From Lumnitzera littorea (taxonomy: Eukaryota; Streptophyta; Magnoliopsida; Myrtales; Combretaceae), in contig JAMXBB010000009.1 of NCBI GenBank assembly GCA_024138015.1, positions 89,905,049 to 89,969,048 on the forward strand: a DNA stretch of 64,000 nucleotides, given 5' to 3'. Under the pieces are notes generated by a model. The model saw only the letters and a list, made by a program, of their open reading frames with translations. It was not told where the DNA came from and ran no database searches. Of this stretch, positions 59,185-64,000 are shown in pieces. Positions within the stretch are counted from its first letter, which is position 1. Each line of letters starts with the position of its first letter. Both the position numbers and the translations under genes were made by a program.

Positions 59185-62156
59185 TATAAACCCTACTATT
59201 AGCGGGCCTATGATTTGACTAAGAGTATTTTCTAAACGTTCCTAAGGATCAATGAAACTAAGAACTTAAGTTTATAATTAGAAATGAACTTATTTCTCCA
59301 ATTCAAAAGCCTATTATTGATGAAACCCAAATTTGAAAAACTACAAACTCTAAAGTCACTTAAAACCCTAAACCCTAAAACAATTAGGGACTTTTAACCC
59401 TATGTGATTAATCAATAATTTAATTTAAATGATATCATTCAACTCTAGAAAATTTCACAATTTTCTAAGAATTGAATCATAAATTACAAAACAATGCAAG
59501 AAGTAAATCCCAAAACAATTTCCTATAAGATAACCCTTATCTTTATGCCTAAGCCTTACATATAAATAAGTAGACCAACTAATCACCTTAGATGACTTAT
59601 CAATTGAAAGTTTGAATCATTTATCAATTGATAACCTCTCAAAATCTAGTGATAAGATACTTTCCTTATCACCCCTTCACTTATACTATATATGAACAAA
59701 TTGTCACAAGATTTCACATGCCTAATTTTAATAAATGAGACAAGACAATTCCATGCCCTAAAGGACACCCCATGGCCGATTTGAACAAGCAAGAAAGGGA
59801 GACCATACTCTTGTCTTCTATCCATCAATCACTTTATCTTACATACCACTTTCACTCTTTAATGCTTACATCATCAATAGTTGCAATTGTTAACTTTTGT
59901 ATAGGCTACAAGACAACAATTTCAAGCTTTTTAAACACACATTTACTCCCATTCCAACCGGCCACTCTCTCATCCTTTTCTCTCACTTTCCATTTCATTT
60001 TCACTTCCTTTTTCTCTCACTTGAAACCAACACAAAAGAGGAAACAACCTTACCTCACAAAATCTCTCATTTTGCCGCCACTTCCAAGCTTCCACTCACA
60101 GCACTTTCATTTTTTTTCTTGTGTCTTTCTCTTCTAATATTCAAGTCTTTAGAACCCTTAGAACATTCCACAACTCCATGTTAAAGGATCTAACAACTCG
60201 GGTTTTAAAAAGGTGCAAAAAGAGGAAGTAAGTTAAGGAGCATAAGTGAAACCTTTGTGCACAATCACCATACTTTTGCTTTGTGGACGATTAAATATTT
60301 CTTAGGTTAATAGGTTAATGTTCATGATAGGAGACTATGATTTCATGAAGATATGAGTATGATCATAAATTGTTCTAACATCAAAGGCCACATTAAGAAA
60401 CAAACTCTTGAAATCCTTGCATAAAGTTGAAATATGAGCATGTAAAGTTAGTGTTTTGTAAAGATACTTGTTTAACACTTTGAATGAAAGATTTTAAGAT
60501 GAGAAAATCTTGAAACAAGAACTTGAATGGAAGAGGAACATGTTGGACGTGAGGATTCAAAAGTCATTTGGATGTTGATTTCATTTCTATTAAGTTAATC
60601 ATGATTAAATCTAGACTTAGGTTAAGGAAAAATCAATCACATGAAGTTTTATGAGGAAACCAACTTTGTAAGACATGAGCTATGATGTGGAAATCGTAAT
60701 AAGAATGAGATGTATAATTTTCATGAAAAGCATGAGTCAAATAACCCTCTCATGAAAAAGAAGTCAAGATAAAATTTGAATACAAGTAACCTAGGTTCAT
60801 GATCTAGCACCTAAACTTAAGAAAATGACGAAACAAGTTGGAAAATCAAGTTGGAAGCCCTTATATTCAAATCGACCAGATCTAGAACATCCTTAAAGGA
60901 CACTTAAAAATATGATAAAAGTAACTAAACAAAGTAAAAAAACCAACCAAGGCGAGTATGATAAGTATATTAAGCTTAAAACTCAAAACCAAGCTTAAAA
61001 GTTCCAAAACGGGCCTCACACACCAAGTTGAATTACCATCAAATTTTTGACCATCAAATTTCTGACCAGCAACTTGACACATCAATAAGAGTTGTTTTAA
61101 AACTCTCAAGAAAACCACAAGATACTCCCTAAGCCCAACAAAGTGGTCAAATTTGAGTTGGATAAAAAACAAGCCCATTTGATAACTTAAGCCTATTTAA
61201 GAGCTTAAGAAGTGGTTGATAGCCTTAGAAGTATAAATCAAAGTTGCAAATCTGACCTTAAGAAATATTTTGAACTTAGAAGGAAATCTTAAGACCAAGC
61301 CCAAAGGATTTCCCAAGTTACCAAAAAGCCCATTAACTAAACAAAGCCCAAAAGCACTCCAAATCATGAGACAGCTATTGTTCTAACCCATGGACAAATT
61401 TGCATACCTCATTTCGAAAATATAACCTCACTACATTAAACTACACTAAAAAATGATGAAGATTGACTATAAGATCATAAAAATCAGATTTAAAATGAAA
61501 AAGTTATGCACGATTGAACTTTTAAGTAAAATCGGGAAAAGATACGAAAACTAGTCGAGAGTATAACTTAAGGGAATTTAGCTTAGTTTCTTAAGTTTAT
61601 TTCAATTCCTTATAGTATTATGATTTTGATGATCAAGGGACACCGCGTACGGAGATGACTTGCCTCTAGATTACTTTGATTGATCACATGGTGGAGTGAG
61701 TAAATTCCCGATGGCTCTTTACTTGGTTTTGCTTATAGAAATAGATGCATCTAAACTTATATATATAAATTTGGATGCTTATGGGATATGGGAAATGCAT
61801 GTGTATGGATTTGTAAACTGAATGCTATGACTTATTAATTATATAATAATGGGTAATGTTGTGATAAATTTATACGTACGATTATATGGAATGACATTAT
61901 CTGATCACCTTGAAAAAATCGGATTAATTATCTATATGATTAAGAAATAACATGAATCATGCATTCCTCATATTACATTCAGATAACATTGATTGCTGCT
62001 TTACACAGAAGATAGGAAGGGACTCATAGGAAGACGAGCCTCCTACAGGATTAGACATTAGCTATGTCATCAAGGCGTGTTTTTATAGATTACGGAGGCT
62101 ACAACACCGCTAGACTTGGAACTTTAAAAATATAATTTATTATTCGGTAATGAAAT

Positions 62157-62199
<43 letters not shown>

Positions 62200-62915
62200 A
62201 TGTACATAGTTTTGTTTTGACTTAAGCACAGTAGTGCAAATAAATTAAAACCCAAGGTTTAGAACCTGGATTTTGGTTTGAGTCCATTAATTATCTCCAA
62301 ACCCCGACTATAGAGGGCGTAATTCTGAGTCGTATACAGTTCCTAGGTTGCTACATGCATTGTTTAGCATACTGATTGTTCATGCATTCATATGATTGTG
62401 CATCCAATAAATTTCTACCATATAGTATTGACAAGGGTATTTATCTCACTAAACTTAAGCTGATAGCCCGATAGATTTCTTTTGATGCAGGAAGATCTCT
62501 TCGCTAACCCGGGTTGAGGCATGCTCATGGTAAGTCTCGTATAGGGACTGGTTGGAGCGATTGAGGAGCAAAGAGGAAATTTTGTAATAAATTTGTAGAT
62601 AACTAGTTACTTTTATATTCTTGTTTATAACATAGATTAAAATTTCTAATGTAGTTCCTTTATGAATTGCATTTGTTTGTAGTATTCTTTTGGTATAGGT
62701 CTTACGAGTCCACATGATTTAAGTTAATTTATACCATAAAAGTAATCTTAGTTAAATTGTTTTATATTACTTATCTATAGGCCTGGTGGTAGCATATAGT
62801 GAAACGAGCCTTATGTGTCGTATGAAAGGCTTACAATCAGCTAGGGAGGTTAATAATAGACCTTTGTACGGTACACGATGACCTACTATGACAACAATAC
62901 TGTTGGGTCGTGATA
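59185..62915 (+). repeat. Solo LTR (3.7 kb) inserted in gypsy pol
   Basis: Bounded by the perfect 5-bp duplication GGGGA (59180-59184 and 62916-62920). Removing it restores an uninterrupted pol phase. Termini are TATAAACCC...GGGTCGTGATA, consistent with decayed TG...CA. It contains no pol or gag and no repeated end, so it reads as one long LTR; the orientation is taken as plus from the CT-rich leader-like region (59960-60140). Also present are two telomere-like CCCTAAA units (59365-59380), a second LTR-terminus-like TAACAACTCGGG at 60191 and a TA/TATG microsatellite (62161-62205). A composite of two insertions cannot be excluded. Confidence 0.65.
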
Positions 62916-64000
62916 GGGGAGACACCATAGTCATTAGGTAACTCGATTTAGTAGGCGTTGCGGATGACCTTCTTCAAGACCTTGAACAGACCATCAACTC
63001 GAGGAGATAACTCACTTTGCCTCAAGTGTAGGAATCATTATCGACTGAGGTATATCCATACTAAGTCTCTCAACTGGAAAGAAATAGCTCATTAGCCTCG
63101 GCTATCAATCTCTTGTTGTCTCTGATTGAACTTGGTGATCTTTCTAATTATAAACTGGCGTAACTCTTGCAATTCTTGAGCTCGATCAACTCCAGATTTC
63201 TCTTCAACAGCAATAGGGGTGTCGATAATATCTAGGGGGATAGTAGGATTGGGGCCATAGACGACCTCAAATGGGGTCTTCTTAATGGTGCTATGGACAG
63301 TTCGGTTATATGCGAATTCCACAACAAGTAGACACAAATCCCAATCCCTCAAGTTCCTTCCTACGACAGCTTTGAGTAAGTTTTCTAGAACCCTGTTCAC
63401 CACTTCAGTTTGGCCATCAGTCTGAGGATGGTTACTGGAGCTAAACACAAGTTTGGTTCCAAGTCTTCTCCATAGAGTCTTCTAAAAATAGCTCAAGAAT
63501 TTTGTGTCTTGATCTAAAACGATGGTCTTTGGCACTCTATGTAATCAAACAACTTCCTATAGAAATAAATCAGTAATATATAAAGCATCATTAGTTCAAT
63601 AGTACAGGATAAGTGTGTCATTTTGCTAAAGTAGTCCACTATAACAAATATAAAATCTTTTCTTCTGGATGTTTGGGGTAACCTTAAGACAAAGTCTACG
63701 CTCAGGTCATCCCAAGGTAAAGTTAGCATTGGCAGGGGCGTGTATTCTCTATAGGACTCTCTCTTCCCCTTAGCTCACTTGTACACTTCATAATTACCAA
63801 CTATCTTATGGACATTCTTGGCTAAATCAAGCCAATAAAAGTTTTCCTTCAACAAATTAGTTGTCTTGACTTCTCTAAAGTAACTAGATAATCTACTACT
63901 ATTAACTTTCCTAACCAACAGCTCACGTATGGAATAGTTTAGTATGCACAGCCTTCTTTCCTTGAAGAGATAGCTATCTTAGACATAATAGCCTCCAATA
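62916..64000 (-). pseudogene. Ty3/gypsy integrase region (minus), cut by the window end
   Basis: Minus strand. Near 63830 is an integrase N-terminal stretch (LLKENFYWLDLAKNVHKIVG). The catalytic core follows: LPWDDLSVDFVLRLPQTSRR (63724 leftward) and VIVDYFSKMTHL, then SSSNHPQTDGQTEVVNRVLE (63448 leftward) with the third catalytic Glu, and FAYNRTVHSTIKKTPFEVVYG. The C-terminal part near 62930-63000 ends in DYGVS and continues at 59184. Frameshifts and stops are present. RT lies beyond the window. Confidence 0.9.

Noticed and set aside
59365..59380. Interstitial telomere repeat
   Set aside because: Only two CCCTAAA units inside an LTR; such telo-box motifs are common in plant promoters.
59772..60184. 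121- and 95-codon ORFs
   Set aside because: They lie in a CT-rich leader-like part of the inserted LTR; open by composition, without similarity to a protein family.

Overview
This is plant nuclear DNA, most likely from a eudicot. It is AT-rich and packed with plant LTR retrotransposons of the SIRE, Ogre/Tat and Athila types, plus a Mutator-like DNA transposon and a LINE. It holds one ordinary spliced plant gene with GT-AG introns. An assembly gap lies at 36305-36666. There is nothing bacterial, no CRISPR array and no operon.

Left half (1123-31690): one nested structure. An old Ty1/copia element of SIRE type lies on the minus strand, with LTRs at 1123-2714 and 30098-31690, gag-pol reading leftward from 30052, and an extra env-position ORF between pol and the 3' LTR. 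Two insertions interrupt it. The first is a solo LTR of Ogre/Tat type (4089-7187) inside the extra ORF. The second is a complete 16-kb Ogre/Tat Ty3/gypsy element (9476-25550, plus strand, target duplication CTGTA) at the RT/RNase H junction. The Ogre/Tat copy keeps both 2.6-2.7 kb LTRs, a tRNA-Arg primer site, ORF1, gag-protease, a candidate intron, RT with two RNase H domains, integrase, an 81-bp tandem repeat, a 16-bp hairpin and a polypurine tract. Its ORF1 and gag-protease frames are broken mainly by stops that single C-to-T changes explain.

Middle (31691-42526): a decayed Mutator-like element with about 150-bp terminal inverted repeats (32021-35857), the gap, a possible hAT-type nonautonomous element, a short fragment related to the N-terminus of SCY1-like kinase proteins (SCYL2), and unrecognised GC-richer islands.

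Gene (42527-49661, minus strand): a seven-exon auxilin-like J-domain protein of about 747 residues. It is the only gene here that looks intact; it would act in clathrin uncoating with Hsc70.

Right end (51000-64000): transposon debris. A LINE fragment (minus) abuts an Athila-like LTR/gag (plus); then come an Athila-type extra ORF, LTR remnants in opposing orientation, and a minus-strand Ty3/gypsy pol split by a 3.7-kb insertion with a perfect GGGGA target duplication. Apart from the auxilin-like gene, every recognisable coding segment is broken.
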